Positions 7,518 through 15,933 of a DNA stretch of 64,000 nucleotides are shown piece by piece. Below the pieces are notes generated by a model. It was not told the origin of the DNA. It saw only the letters and a list, made by a program, of their open reading frames with translations, and ran no database searches. Every line of letters starts with the position of its first letter. The stretch's first letter is position 1. The stretch comes from Streptomyces tendae. GTDB lineage: Bacteria > Actinomycetota > Actinomycetes > Streptomycetales > Streptomycetaceae. Position numbers and translations under genes: made by a program. The stretch is from contig NZ_BMUY01000007.1 in the NCBI RefSeq assembly GCF_014650435.1, forward strand, positions 372,001 through 436,000, written 5' to 3'.

Positions 7518-9208
7518 CGGTGTCCCGGCTCGAGGAGTGGCAGGAGGGCGGCACGGTCCTCGCCGTCGGACCAGAGGCGGCTGAGTGCGGCGGCGTCGAG
7601 TTCATGGCCCTCGGTCCACAGCCGGGCCACCGTGCCGAGCAGAGCGCGCCGGTCCGCTGCCGGACTTCCGGGACGGGCCGGAAGCATCGGCACCACCGCG
7701 CTCGCCCCGCTGCGCACTGCCGGGTGCCGGCGTGCGAACGCGGTCAGCGTCTGGCGCGGTCCGGCCTCGACGAGCAGCATGTCCTCCGCGGCGAGCAACT
7801 GGTCGAGGGCCGGCCTGAAGTACACCGTGTCCGTGATCTGGCGGGCCCAGAACCGGGGGCTCAGCGCGTCCCGGTCGCTCATCAGCTCCCCGGTGTAACC
7901 GGAGTAGAGCGCAAGGCGCGGGGACCGCAGCCCGATCCGGGTGTACTCCCGCTCGACGGCGTCGGCGGCCGGGGCCATGGCAGGAGAGTGGAAGGGGCTG
8001 GTCGCCGGTACCGCCACGACGGTGTGGCCGTCGGCACGCAGCCGCTGCTCCACGGCGGACAGCTGGGCAGCGGGGCCGGCCAGCATGGTCTGCAGGGTGG
8101 CGTTGACCGCGGCGATGGCCACCTCGTCCACCAGATAGGGGCGCAGGTGGGCCGCGGACGCAGCGACCGCGAGCATTCCGCCGGCCGGGACGGACAGCGC
8201 GTGCCGGACGCGCTCCCGCATCATCGTAACGGCGTCCTCGAGCGACACGACACCGGCGAACGTGGCCGCCACCAGTTCGCCGGCACTGTGCCCCAGGAGT
8301 GCCGTCGGACGGATCCCCCAGCTCATGACCAACTTGCCGAGGGCGTAGTCCACGGCGAACAGCAGCGGCTGCGCGCGCCGGACGTCATCGATGTCGATGA
8401 GCGGTCCGTTCGGGGTGAGCCAGTCGGCGCGAATGGCCGCGCCCTCGTCGCCCATGAGGTCCAGCACCGTGTCGACGGCCTCGGTGAACACCGGCTCGTG
8501 CCGATACAGCCCGCAGGCCATCGCGGTGTGCTGTGAGCCCTGGCCCGGAAAGAGCAGGGCCACCGGGCGGGGGGTGCCGGCTGTGATCGCCCGTGCCGTG
8601 TCCAGCGCGGCGGCGGGGTCCTCCAAGCTGCACACGGCGGCCGCCCGAACGAGCCCCGCGCCCTGCCCGCAGGGCACCACGGCAGGCAGGGCGCGGAACA
8701 TGTCGTCCGTCATCCGATCGACCACCGAGCGCAGTCGGGCACGGGTCCGTGTCTCGTCGCCGGGACGGCGGCCGGACCAGAGCAGCAACCGGGCGCTGTC
8801 GGCCACCGGCCCGTGCGACGGGCCGGTACCGGGCGCCGGGCGGTCCTCCCGTGCCACCGCGCGCAGGGTCACTCGATGGGCCCGGACGGGGCCGGGCCCA
8901 TCGGGAGCGGCGAGCACCAGGGCGACGTCCTTGCCGCCGCCGTTGAGTGCGGCATGTGCCAGCACCAGAGCCAGCACCGTCGACTCCGCCGTGCGCACGG
9001 CGACATGTTCGAAGCCGGAGTGAACCGGCTGTGGGACATCGCCGGTCACCAGGAAGACGACGGTCCGCGTGCGCGTCGAGGAGCCGGTGAGGCCGAAGGC
9101 CTCGAGCGCGGCGTCGACGCCTTGCCCGCCCACCGGCGCCTGCCCCGCCGAGGTTTGCTCGGGAAGTGCCAGATCTCGGGTGACAACCCTCAGGACTGTG
9201 CAGAGCAA
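7514..9208 (-). CDS. Discrete acyltransferase with degenerate ketosynthase-like N-terminus
   Basis: The C-terminal two thirds is a malonyl-CoA:ACP-type acyltransferase: FPGQGSQ at about 220-226, nucleophile elbow GHSAG with Ser about 308, and SPFHS with the catalytic His about 407. The first 210 residues are unusual. TAESTVLALVLAHAALNGG (about 73-91) looks like a ketosynthase active-site helix lacking its Cys, and LLLWSGRRP (about 141-149) looks like a KS-AT linker. The gene may therefore descend from a modular-PKS KS-AT piece. The start is TTG 9206-9208, supported by AGGAGG at 9214-9219. Discrete acyltransferases accompany KASIII-like proteins in clusters with non-acetate starters (for example dpsC/dpsD in daunorubicin), so a role in starter selection or proofreading is likely. 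Confidence 0.88.
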   Translation of the reverse strand: MLCTVLRVVTRDLALPEQTSAGQAPVGGQGVDAALEAFGLTGSSTRTRTVVFLVTGDVPQPVHSGFEHVAVRTAESTVLALVLAHAALNGGGKDVALVLAAPDGPGPVRAHRVTLRAVAREDRPAPGTGPSHGPVADSARLLLWSGRRPGDETRTRARLRSVVDRMTDDMFRALPAVVPCGQGAGLVRAAAVCSLEDPAAALDTARAITAGTPRPVALLFPGQGSQHTAMACGLYRHEPVFTEAVDTVLDLMGDEGAAIRADWLTPNGPLIDIDDVRRAQPLLFAVDYALGKLVMSWGIRPTALLGHSAGELVAATFAGVVSLEDAVTMMRERVRHALSVPAGGMLAVAASAAHLRPYLVDEVAIAAVNATLQTMLAGPAAQLSAVEQRLRADGHTVVAVPATSPFHSPAMAPAADAVEREYTRIGLRSPRLALYSGYTGELMSDRDALSPRFWARQITDTVYFRPALDQLLAAEDMLLVEAGPRQTLTAFARRHPAVRSGASAVVPMLPARPGSPAADRRALLGTVARLWTEGHELDAAALSRLWSDGEDRAALLPLLEPGHR

Positions 9209-9246
9209 CTGTGCCTCCTGTCGTCGCAGGGACCGTCGACGGTGCT

Positions 9247-9516
9247 TCAGCGGGTCTGCGGCACCTGCCCGCTGGTGTTGATCAATGCCAGCAGGGCACG
9301 AGGGGTGTCCGCGTCAGCGACCGTCTCGTCCGGCAGCCGGATGCCGTATTCGCGCTGAACCTGGCCGATGACCTGGAGCATGGCCAGGGAGTCGTAGCCG
9401 AGCTCGTCGAAGGAGACATCCAGGACGTCTCCGTCCAGGTCGACGCCTTCTTCCTCGCCCGCGCTCTCACGCAGCATCCGGGTGAGGTCGGTCAGGGTTA
9501 CCGTGCTGGCGGACAT
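9247..9516 (-). CDS. Type II PKS acyl carrier protein
   Basis: An 89-residue acyl carrier protein holding the growing polyketide. The phosphopantetheine attachment site is Ser43 in ELGYDSLAML. It lies in the usual position, between the chain-length factor and acyltransferase genes on the same strand, 35 bp after the former. ATG 9514-9516 gives a normal N-terminus (MSASTVTLTDLTRML). Identification is secure. Confidence 0.97.
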   Translation of the reverse strand: MSASTVTLTDLTRMLRESAGEEEGVDLDGDVLDVSFDELGYDSLAMLQVIGQVQREYGIRLPDETVADADTPRALLALINTSGQVPQTR

Positions 9517-9551
9517 ACCAGGGTCCTCTCGTCGGGTGTGGGGCCATCAGG

Positions 9552-10772
9552 TCAGTGGTCGCAACGGCGCAGTACGAGGGCCGCGTTGAAACCCCCGAAT
9601 CCGCGGGCCAGGACCAGAGCCGAGCGCAGGTTGCTGTCACGGGGCTGATCGACGACCAGATCGAGTCCGTACGCGGGCGCGGGAGTCCGCACGTTGACCG
9701 TCGGAGGAATCACTCCCTCACGCAGTGCGAGCAACGCCGTGGCCACATCGAGAGCCGCGCCTCCGGCGAGCAGCCGGCCGGTCATGGTCTTGGGTGCGGT
9801 CACCGGCACCGCGCGCCGTCCGAACAGCCCCGTGACGGCTGCCGCCTCGGCCTGGTCCAGTTCGGGTACGCCGGCCGCATCGGCGAAGACCACGTCGATG
9901 TCCTGCGGGGTCAGGCCCGCGTCGGCGATGGCGTTCTCGGCCGCCCGCCGCAGGCCGGGCGGCCGGCCTGCGGCGGGTGCCGGGTCGAGGGTCGCCGCGT
10001 AGCCGGCGACCTCGCCGTAGATGTGTGGAGCACCGCGCTCCCGGGCCGAGACCGCATCCTCCAGGACGACGACGGCACCTCCCTCACCGACGACGTACCC
10101 GGAGGCGTCCGCGGAGAAGGGCAGGTAGGCACGGTCCGGGTCGGCCACGGTGCTCATCCGGGCGGTGGTGAGTTGAGGCACCCAGCCCCAGGGGCACAGC
10201 GCCGAGTCCACACCGCCGGACAGCACGAGGGGTGTGCCCTTGCGGATGTGCCGCCGGGCGTGACCGATGGCGTCGATGCCGCCCGCCTGTTCGGTGAGCA
10301 GGACTCCGCTGGGGCCGCGCATCTTGTGCCGGATGGAGATCTGGCCGGTGTTGACCGCGTAGAACCAGGCGAAGGACTGGTAGGCGCTGACGTACTCCTT
10401 GCCCCTGCTCCACAGGTTCTCCAGTTCCCGCTGGCCGAACTCGACGGCACCACCGGAGGCGGCGGTCACCACACCCATGCCGTATTCGGGCAGGTGCCGC
10501 AGGTCGGCGCCGGCGTCGTCGATGGCCCAGTCGGCGGCCGCGAGCGCGAGCCGGGTCATGTGGTCCGTCTGCGGCATCAGCCGACTGGATATGTGCTCCT
10601 CGGCGACGAAGGTCTTGATCTCACCGGCGAGCACGGACGGGTACGGGGCGGGATCGAAACGGGTCAGCGGCGCCAGAGCGCTCTGTCCCGCCAAAGTGGC
10701 CTTCCAGAACGCCTGTGTGCCCAGGCCGTTCGGCGCGGCGACACCGAGGCCGGTCACGACGGCGGCGGTCAT
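9552..10772 (-). CDS. Chain-length factor (ketosynthase beta)
   Basis: Second subunit of the KS heterodimer; it sets chain length and helps generate the primer or decarboxylated unit. Thiolase fold, 406 residues, with Gln162 in TEQAGGIDA replacing the active-site Cys, the hallmark of a CLF. The N-terminal VVTGLGVAAPNGLG is canonical. Its ATG overlaps the TGA of the KS alpha gene (ATGA), so the two are translationally coupled for 1:1 production. Chain length cannot be read from sequence by eye. Confidence 0.97.
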   Translation of the reverse strand: MTAAVVTGLGVAAPNGLGTQAFWKATLAGQSALAPLTRFDPAPYPSVLAGEIKTFVAEEHISSRLMPQTDHMTRLALAAADWAIDDAGADLRHLPEYGMGVVTAASGGAVEFGQRELENLWSRGKEYVSAYQSFAWFYAVNTGQISIRHKMRGPSGVLLTEQAGGIDAIGHARRHIRKGTPLVLSGGVDSALCPWGWVPQLTTARMSTVADPDRAYLPFSADASGYVVGEGGAVVVLEDAVSARERGAPHIYGEVAGYAATLDPAPAAGRPPGLRRAAENAIADAGLTPQDIDVVFADAAGVPELDQAEAAAVTGLFGRRAVPVTAPKTMTGRLLAGGAALDVATALLALREGVIPPTVNVRTPAPAYGLDLVVDQPRDSNLRSALVLARGFGGFNAALVLRRCDH

Positions 10773-12040
10773 GACCGGGCTCCCGGGCGGGTGAGCAGCA
10801 TGGCGCTCTGGAAGCCGCCGAAACCGCTGCCCACACTGAGCACCACGTCTGCCTGCTGCTCGCGTGCGGTCAACGGGATGTAGTCGAGGTCGAGTTCGGG
10901 ATCGGGCGTGTGCAGGTTGGCGGTTGGCGGCAGCACACCGTGCTCGATGGCCAGCGCGCAGGCGACGATCTCCAGGGAGCCGATCGCCCCGAGCGAGTGC
11001 CCGATCATCGATTTGACCGAGCTGATCGGCACGTCGTGGGCGTGGGCACCCAGACTGCGCTTGAACGCGCCCGTTTCATGGCGGTCGTTCATCTTCGTGC
11101 CGGAGCCGTGGGCGTTGATGTAGCCGATGGACTGCGGTGAGAGGCGGGCCTCGTGCAGGGCGGCGTCGATGGCCTCGGCCATTTCGCGCCCGTCCGGCTT
11201 GAGCCCCGTCATGTGGTACGCGTTGCACCGGGCGGCGAATCCGGCGATCTCGGCGTAGATGTGTGCCCCGCGCTTTCGGGCACTCTCCCACTCCTCGAGC
11301 ACCATGATCGCCGCTCCTTCCCCCAGCACCAGGCCGCCACGGGTCCGGTCGAAGGGCCGGCAGGCCCGTTCCGGTTCGTCGTTGTGCGGGGTGGTGGCGT
11401 GGATGGCGTCGAAGCAGGCGGAGGTGATCGGGGAGATCGGAGCCTCGGTGGCCCCGGCGACCATCACATCCGCACTTCCCTCGCGGATCAGCTCCACCGC
11501 GTGACCGAGCGCGTCGAGCCCCGAAGTGCAGCCCGTCGACACCACGGCGGCAGGACCTTCGGCCTCCGCGACCCAGGCGACTTCAGCCGCCATCGTGTTG
11601 GGTACGAAGTGCCGGTACAGCTCGGGAACGGCGTACTCGTGGTCGACGTGCCACTTGCGCCCGCCGTCGCTGACGACCACGTATTCACGCTCCAGGCTCG
11701 TGGTGCACCCCACCGCGCTGCCGATCGACGTGCCGATTCTGCCGGGGTCGAGGCGGTCGACGAGCAAGCCGCTGTCGGCGAGTGCCTCGCGGGTGCTCAC
11801 CACGGCGAACTGGGCGGCTCGGTCCAGCCGGCGGATCTCCTGCGGCGTCAACCCTGCCGACACCGGATCGAAGTCGCACTCGGCCGCGACCTGCGAGCGG
11901 AAGGGCGAGGGGTCGAAGAAGCTGATGGTGCGCGTGGCGGATCGGCCGGCGGTGAGGAGCTCCCAGTACTCCTTCACTCCGATGCCTCCCGGGGCCACCG
12001 CACCCAGGCCGGTGATGGCGACTCTGCGCAAGGCCGTCAC
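10769..12040 (-). CDS. Ketosynthase alpha of a type II PKS
   Basis: Catalyses the repeated Claisen condensations that build the poly-beta-keto chain on the ACP. The 423-residue protein has the catalytic Cys171 (STGCTSGLDA), His311 (INAHGSGTK) and His348 (MIGHSLGA). The open frame continues about 700 bp upstream, but the GTG at 12038-12040 (VTALRRVAITGLG) matches the family N-terminus and is preceded by GGAAG. First gene of the minus-strand operon KS-CLF-ACP-AT-small ORF. Its promoter should lie in 12041-12680. Confidence 0.97.
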   Translation of the reverse strand: MTALRRVAITGLGAVAPGGIGVKEYWELLTAGRSATRTISFFDPSPFRSQVAAECDFDPVSAGLTPQEIRRLDRAAQFAVVSTREALADSGLLVDRLDPGRIGTSIGSAVGCTTSLEREYVVVSDGGRKWHVDHEYAVPELYRHFVPNTMAAEVAWVAEAEGPAAVVSTGCTSGLDALGHAVELIREGSADVMVAGATEAPISPITSACFDAIHATTPHNDEPERACRPFDRTRGGLVLGEGAAIMVLEEWESARKRGAHIYAEIAGFAARCNAYHMTGLKPDGREMAEAIDAALHEARLSPQSIGYINAHGSGTKMNDRHETGAFKRSLGAHAHDVPISSVKSMIGHSLGAIGSLEIVACALAIEHGVLPPTANLHTPDPELDLDYIPLTAREQQADVVLSVGSGFGGFQSAMLLTRPGARS

Positions 12041-12680
12041 CTCGCTTCCGCGGAAATCCGGCGGCCGGGAATTCGTGAGCCGCTCCGAGCTGTGCCGGTC
12101 ACTGTGAAAGCCCTCTCTCGTCGAGGTGTTCCGGTGGAGCGGCGGGCGAGGCGCCGCAGGATCGCTGACTTCGCGCCCCGCCCGCTGAATCGGTCGGTGG
12201 TGCGCTCGTGACGTGCCACCGTCGTCGATCCGGTTCATCGTTCGGTGGCTCCCTAGACGAACGCTCGTGCCGACATGGAGTGCGGCGACACGCTTCTTCG
12301 GGACCACGCGGCGAGCCGGGTGACGGTCGGACGGCCGACGGCGGTGTTCACGCGGTGGGCGGCCGGCGCCCCAGCCGGGGCGGGTGAGCACCCCGCGCCG
12401 GGTGCGGCTCCTTGTTCCGACAGGCCCGCTCGCCGGCCGGACAACGGCCGGCAGTCCACGCACCGCCCCGCTGGGGCGAGACGAAGCCCTGACTCGGTGG
12501 GGCCATCGGCCCTGACCCGCAGATTCCGGCGGTCCTGACCGGCTGCACCACGAAGCGGAACAGCGCCGCGCCCCGGGCGTCGTTACTCGTCGCCGTCCCC
12601 GCTCAGGCCGAGGCACAGGGACCGGCCGATTAGGGGCGTGCCCATGCCGGCTGTCATGGCGGGACGGACGGCGATGGTGA
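12041..12680. promoter_or_regulatory. Non-coding region upstream of the minimal PKS operon
   Basis: 640 bp between the second SARP gene (ends 12681) and the KS alpha start, both on the minus strand. Although a minus-strand frame is open through it, the translated sequence is Arg/Pro-rich and unlike any protein. It should hold the PKS operon promoter and SARP binding repeats. No clear heptamer repeat pair could be fixed by eye. Confidence 0.5.
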
Positions 12681-13559
12681 TCAGCGCGACTGTGCTCGTG
12701 CCGGCAGTCGCCCCACCGTCCCGCCGGCCGGCCTGCGCCCACGACGCGCCACGTCTGCAGCCGCCGTGACGGAGTCGCCGGCCTCCAGGTCCAGTGCCGG
12801 GTCGCCGGCCAGTACCGACTGGTGCAGCCGTTGCAGCCGAGGGGAGGGCTCGAGGCCCAATTCCTCGATCAGAGTGGTCCGCAGCTGCTGAAACGCCTGA
12901 AGGGCCCGCCAAGCGCTGCCGGAACGGTAGGCGGCCAGCATGAGCAGCGCGCAGAAGTTCTCGTGCATGGGATACCGGGCCGTCAACACGGTCAGCTCCG
13001 GCACGAGTTCGCTGTGCCGGGCCAGCCGCAGGTCGGCGGCGATGCGGCGCTCGAGCACGGCCAGTCGGTCCTGGTCGATCCGGAGCACCTCCAGTTCCAG
13101 CACCCTTCCGACGCGTACGTCGACGAGAGCCGGGCCCCGCCACATGCCGAGGGCCGTACTGAGCAGTTCGGATGCTGCGGCGTCGTCGCGCGCGTCGAAC
13201 GCGGCCCGCCCGGCGGACGCACACTGCTCGTACTCCTGGGCGTCGACCTGCCCGGGAGGCATGTCGAGCAGATAGCCGCCGTGCCGGGTCACCAGAACAT
13301 CCTTGGCGCCCCGTTCAGCGTGCTCCGGGAGCGCCGCGGCGATCTTGCGGCGCAATTGGAGGATGTAGGTCTGCAGCGTGGTCGCGGCGCTGCGCGGCAC
13401 GGCCTCTCCCCAGATCTCCTCCATCAGCGTGGACACCGTGACGACCCGTCCTGCCTGGAAGGCGAGCACGGCGAGGATCTGTCTGGGCTTGGCCGCGCTC
13501 GGCACCACGGAGATCCCGCGCTCCTCAGCAGTCAGCGGACCCAGCACCTTGATTTCCAT
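12681..13559 (-). CDS. SARP-family pathway activator
   Basis: A complete 292-residue SARP: N-terminal winged-helix domain (MEIKVLGPL, LMEEIWGE, TLQTYILQLRRKI) and bacterial transcriptional activation domain (LGMWRGPALVDV, YPMHENFCALLMLAAYRSG, LIEELGLEPSPRLQ), then about 45 extra residues rich in Arg/Ala. ATG 13557-13559 is preceded by GGGGAG. Directly upstream of the minimal PKS operon, so it is the best candidate for its direct activator. No TTA codon was noticed, unlike the SARP at the window start. Confidence 0.94.
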   Translation of the reverse strand: MEIKVLGPLTAEERGISVVPSAAKPRQILAVLAFQAGRVVTVSTLMEEIWGEAVPRSAATTLQTYILQLRRKIAAALPEHAERGAKDVLVTRHGGYLLDMPPGQVDAQEYEQCASAGRAAFDARDDAAASELLSTALGMWRGPALVDVRVGRVLELEVLRIDQDRLAVLERRIAADLRLARHSELVPELTVLTARYPMHENFCALLMLAAYRSGSAWRALQAFQQLRTTLIEELGLEPSPRLQRLHQSVLAGDPALDLEAGDSVTAAADVARRGRRPAGGTVGRLPARAQSR

Positions 13560-14080
13560 CTGTGCTCCCCTCGCACTCTGCTACGACAGTGGTGGAGCCT
13601 GGCACTCCGGCTGATCCGACGCACAGTGAGGCGCGCACGAGCGACATCGTGAATATGTCATACGCATTTCGTGAAAGCCGCCATACCAGCCGTCACGGAT
13701 TCACATTGAGAATTCATACGTGACGAGGTGCCCTGCGCCGCAGACCACGGCCGGCACCGCAGCCCGTTGCGCGTCGTCCCGTCCCGTAGCCATGCACCGC
13801 AGGAACCAGCCACGTTTCAGCCACGCCGACGATGGCGTCGTCGTCCTGTTGCCCCAAGTCGGCCGGAGCGCCTTCGAGCCCTCGGGTCCGCGGCGGACCG
13901 CACTACTGGAGCGGGCTCCGCGTTCGAGGAGGCTTGTTTTGAGCAGGTGTAAATAACTGACTGTGATCAAATGCATAGGCGCGGTTGTTTCAGAAGTGCT
14001 TCCTGTTTAATATGAGCCCGATGTGCTGGCGACTGTTGCAATACTGACAATGCAATTGATCTCAGGCGTACGGGGGACAG
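13560..14080. promoter_or_regulatory. Divergent, relatively AT-rich control region
   Basis: About 520 bp between the SARP gene (minus) and the histidine kinase gene (plus). Two stretches (about 13640-13730 and 13950-14070) are clearly richer in A/T than the surroundings and probably hold the divergent promoters. No gene is supported inside. Confidence 0.6.
13691..13725. repeat. Interrupted palindrome, candidate operator
   Basis: Arms CGTCACG (13691-13697) and CGTGACG (13719-13725) flank an inner GATTC/GAATTC pair, giving a 35-bp imperfect dyad, about 130 bp upstream of the SARP start. It looks like a binding site for a dimeric regulator; the cognate protein is unknown. Confidence 0.45.
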
Positions 14081-15262
14081 GTGGATGCCTTATTTGGCGG
14101 TGAGCCCTGCCGTGATAAGCGACCGGATCGCGCACGCGTGGCTCTGAAGATCGCACGGTCATTGATTGTCGCTGTGGTGCTGAGCAGCGGTGTGCTGGCT
14201 CTGGCCGACATGGTGGCGGGTGCTGCCGAGGCAGGTGAAATTTTCACCTATGTGCTGTGCGCGACACCTCTGCTTGGCTTTCAAGCGATTCTCCCTTTCC
14301 TTCCCTGCCGGCACTGGAATCCCGTCCGTAAGGCTTTCCTGTTTCTTCTGATTGCGGCGGCGACGTATCCTTGCGTCGCGCTCGGTGGAGCGAACTGGAA
14401 CGGTTTGACCGGGCCGCTTGCGGGTTCCGCACTGTTATTGCTCACGGGAATCCGGGCCTGGGTCGCATTCGCATTGGTCGTCGCCGACGCACCCGTGCGC
14501 GCCGCGGTGCAGGGGGCGCCCCTGCTGCCCTCCATCGGGTCCGCCCTGGCCGTCGGCCTGTGCGGGCTCCTCGTCCTGGGCCTCGCCCGGCTCACCCATC
14601 TCGTCTCGGAGGCATGGGCCTCGCGAGCAGAAGTGGTCCGTAGGGCTGTCGTGCGCGAGCGGCTCCGCTTCTCCATGGACCTGCACGACCTGCTCGGCTA
14701 CAGCCTGTCCTCCATCGCGTTGAAGAGCGAACTGATCTACCGGCTGGTGCCCAGCCGGCCGGACCAGGCGCGCAAGGAGATCGACGAAGTTCTCGACATC
14801 TCCCGCCAGGCCCTGTCGGACGTGCGGCTGGTGGCCCGGCGCTACCGGGGCATGTCCCTGGAGAGCGAGGTGTCCTCCGTGGAGTCGGTGCTGAACTCCC
14901 TTGGAGTCGTCGCACTGGTAGACATCCGGTGCGGGAACCTGCCGCCCGCCGTGGACACCGTTTTGGCCACCGCGGTACGCGAGGGCGTGACGAACGCGCT
15001 CAGGCACGCACACGTCAACCATGTCATGATCCGGGCGGTCGGCGACCAGGGGAAGGTCCGGCTCCTGGTGGCCAACGACGGCGTGGTCGAGGGCGCACCC
15101 GCACAGCGCTGTCCGGACGGAAGCGGTCTGCACAACCTGGCCAGCCGGTTCGATGTCGTCGGAGGCCGCATCGACGCGGAAGTGACGGATGACGGTTGGT
15201 TCCACCTGGTGGGCGAGGTCCCCCGAAGCGTCACCCTGGAGCCCGTCCGACCGGCTTGTTGA
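14081..15262 (+). CDS. Membrane sensor histidine kinase (NarL-partner type)
   Basis: Sensor kinase with several N-terminal membrane segments (roughly residues 25-45, 55-75, 85-102, 112-134, 150-170), then the HisKA_3 dimerisation domain with phospho-acceptor His202 in RFSMDLHDLLGYSLSSI, and a C-terminal ATPase domain (REGVTNALRHA, GSGLHNLASR). GTG 14081 is preceded by GGGGGA. Two in-frame TTA codons (14090-14092 and 14435-14437) suggest bldA dependence. The response regulator follows 14 bp later. No sensor domain beyond the membrane segments is visible, so the signal may be membrane or drug related. Confidence 0.93.
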   Translation: MDALFGGEPCRDKRPDRARVALKIARSLIVAVVLSSGVLALADMVAGAAEAGEIFTYVLCATPLLGFQAILPFLPCRHWNPVRKAFLFLLIAAATYPCVALGGANWNGLTGPLAGSALLLLTGIRAWVAFALVVADAPVRAAVQGAPLLPSIGSALAVGLCGLLVLGLARLTHLVSEAWASRAEVVRRAVVRERLRFSMDLHDLLGYSLSSIALKSELIYRLVPSRPDQARKEIDEVLDISRQALSDVRLVARRYRGMSLESEVSSVESVLNSLGVVALVDIRCGNLPPAVDTVLATAVREGVTNALRHAHVNHVMIRAVGDQGKVRLLVANDGVVEGAPAQRCPDGSGLHNLASRFDVVGGRIDAEVTDDGWFHLVGEVPRSVTLEPVRPAC

Positions 15263-15276
15263 GATCGGAGGCCACG

Positions 15277-15888
15277 ATGTCCGTCAGAGTCCTCATCGCC
15301 GAAGACGTCTCCATGCTGCGGGGGGCCCTGGTCGCCCTGCTGGAGATGGAATGGGACCTGGAAGTGGTGGCCGCGGTCGGGCGCGGGGACACAATCGTGC
15401 CGACCGCCCTCAGGACCCAGCCGGACGTCGCCGTCATCGACATCAGCCTCCCCGGGATCGACGGGCTGAGCGCGGCGACGGAACTCCATCGGGAACTGCC
15501 CAGCTGCCGTACCATCATGCTCACCGGGCTGAGCCGCCCGGGCACCCTGCGCCGGGCCCTGGAGGCAAGGGTCTCCGGTTTCCTGCTCAAGGATTCCGAA
15601 CCGCACCGGCTCGCCAACGCCGTTCGTGCCGTCGCGGCCGGTCAGCGTGCCATCGACCCCGAACTGGCGCTGTCCGCATGGGACGTCCAGGACACGCCCC
15701 TGACCAGGCGCGAGTTGGAAGTGCTCAGACTGGCCGCGCAGGGTGCGGAGGCCGAGGAGATAGCCGGACGCCTCTACCTCTCCAAGGGGACCGTCCGCAA
15801 TTACCTGACCTCCATCGTGACCAAACTCAACGCCCGCAACCGGGTCGACGCCATCCGTATCGCCGAACAGGCGGGGTGGATCCCCTGA
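15277..15888 (+). CDS. NarL/DesR-type response regulator
   Basis: A 203-residue response regulator: receiver domain with phospho-acceptor Asp55 (VAVIDISLPGIDG) and the LTGL and LLKD switch positions, followed by a LuxR-type helix-turn-helix (LTRRELEVLRLAAQG, LYLSKGTVRNYLTSIVTKLNARNR). ATG 15277 follows CGGAGG. Forms an operon with the upstream kinase. Targets unknown; the divergent control region and the acyl-AMP ligase operon are plausible. Confidence 0.95.
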   Translation: MSVRVLIAEDVSMLRGALVALLEMEWDLEVVAAVGRGDTIVPTALRTQPDVAVIDISLPGIDGLSAATELHRELPSCRTIMLTGLSRPGTLRRALEARVSGFLLKDSEPHRLANAVRAVAAGQRAIDPELALSAWDVQDTPLTRRELEVLRLAAQGAEAEEIAGRLYLSKGTVRNYLTSIVTKLNARNRVDAIRIAEQAGWIP

Positions 15889-15933
15889 GAACCCGCGCCC
15901 GGGCAGCGGGCGAAGACCGCGTCCGCGGACGGT

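Noticed and set aside
12041..12742. N-terminal extension of KS alpha to about 657 residues
   Set aside because: Upstream translation is Arg/Pro-rich and unlike any ketosynthase; the GTG at 12040 gives the standard N-terminus with a ribosome site.
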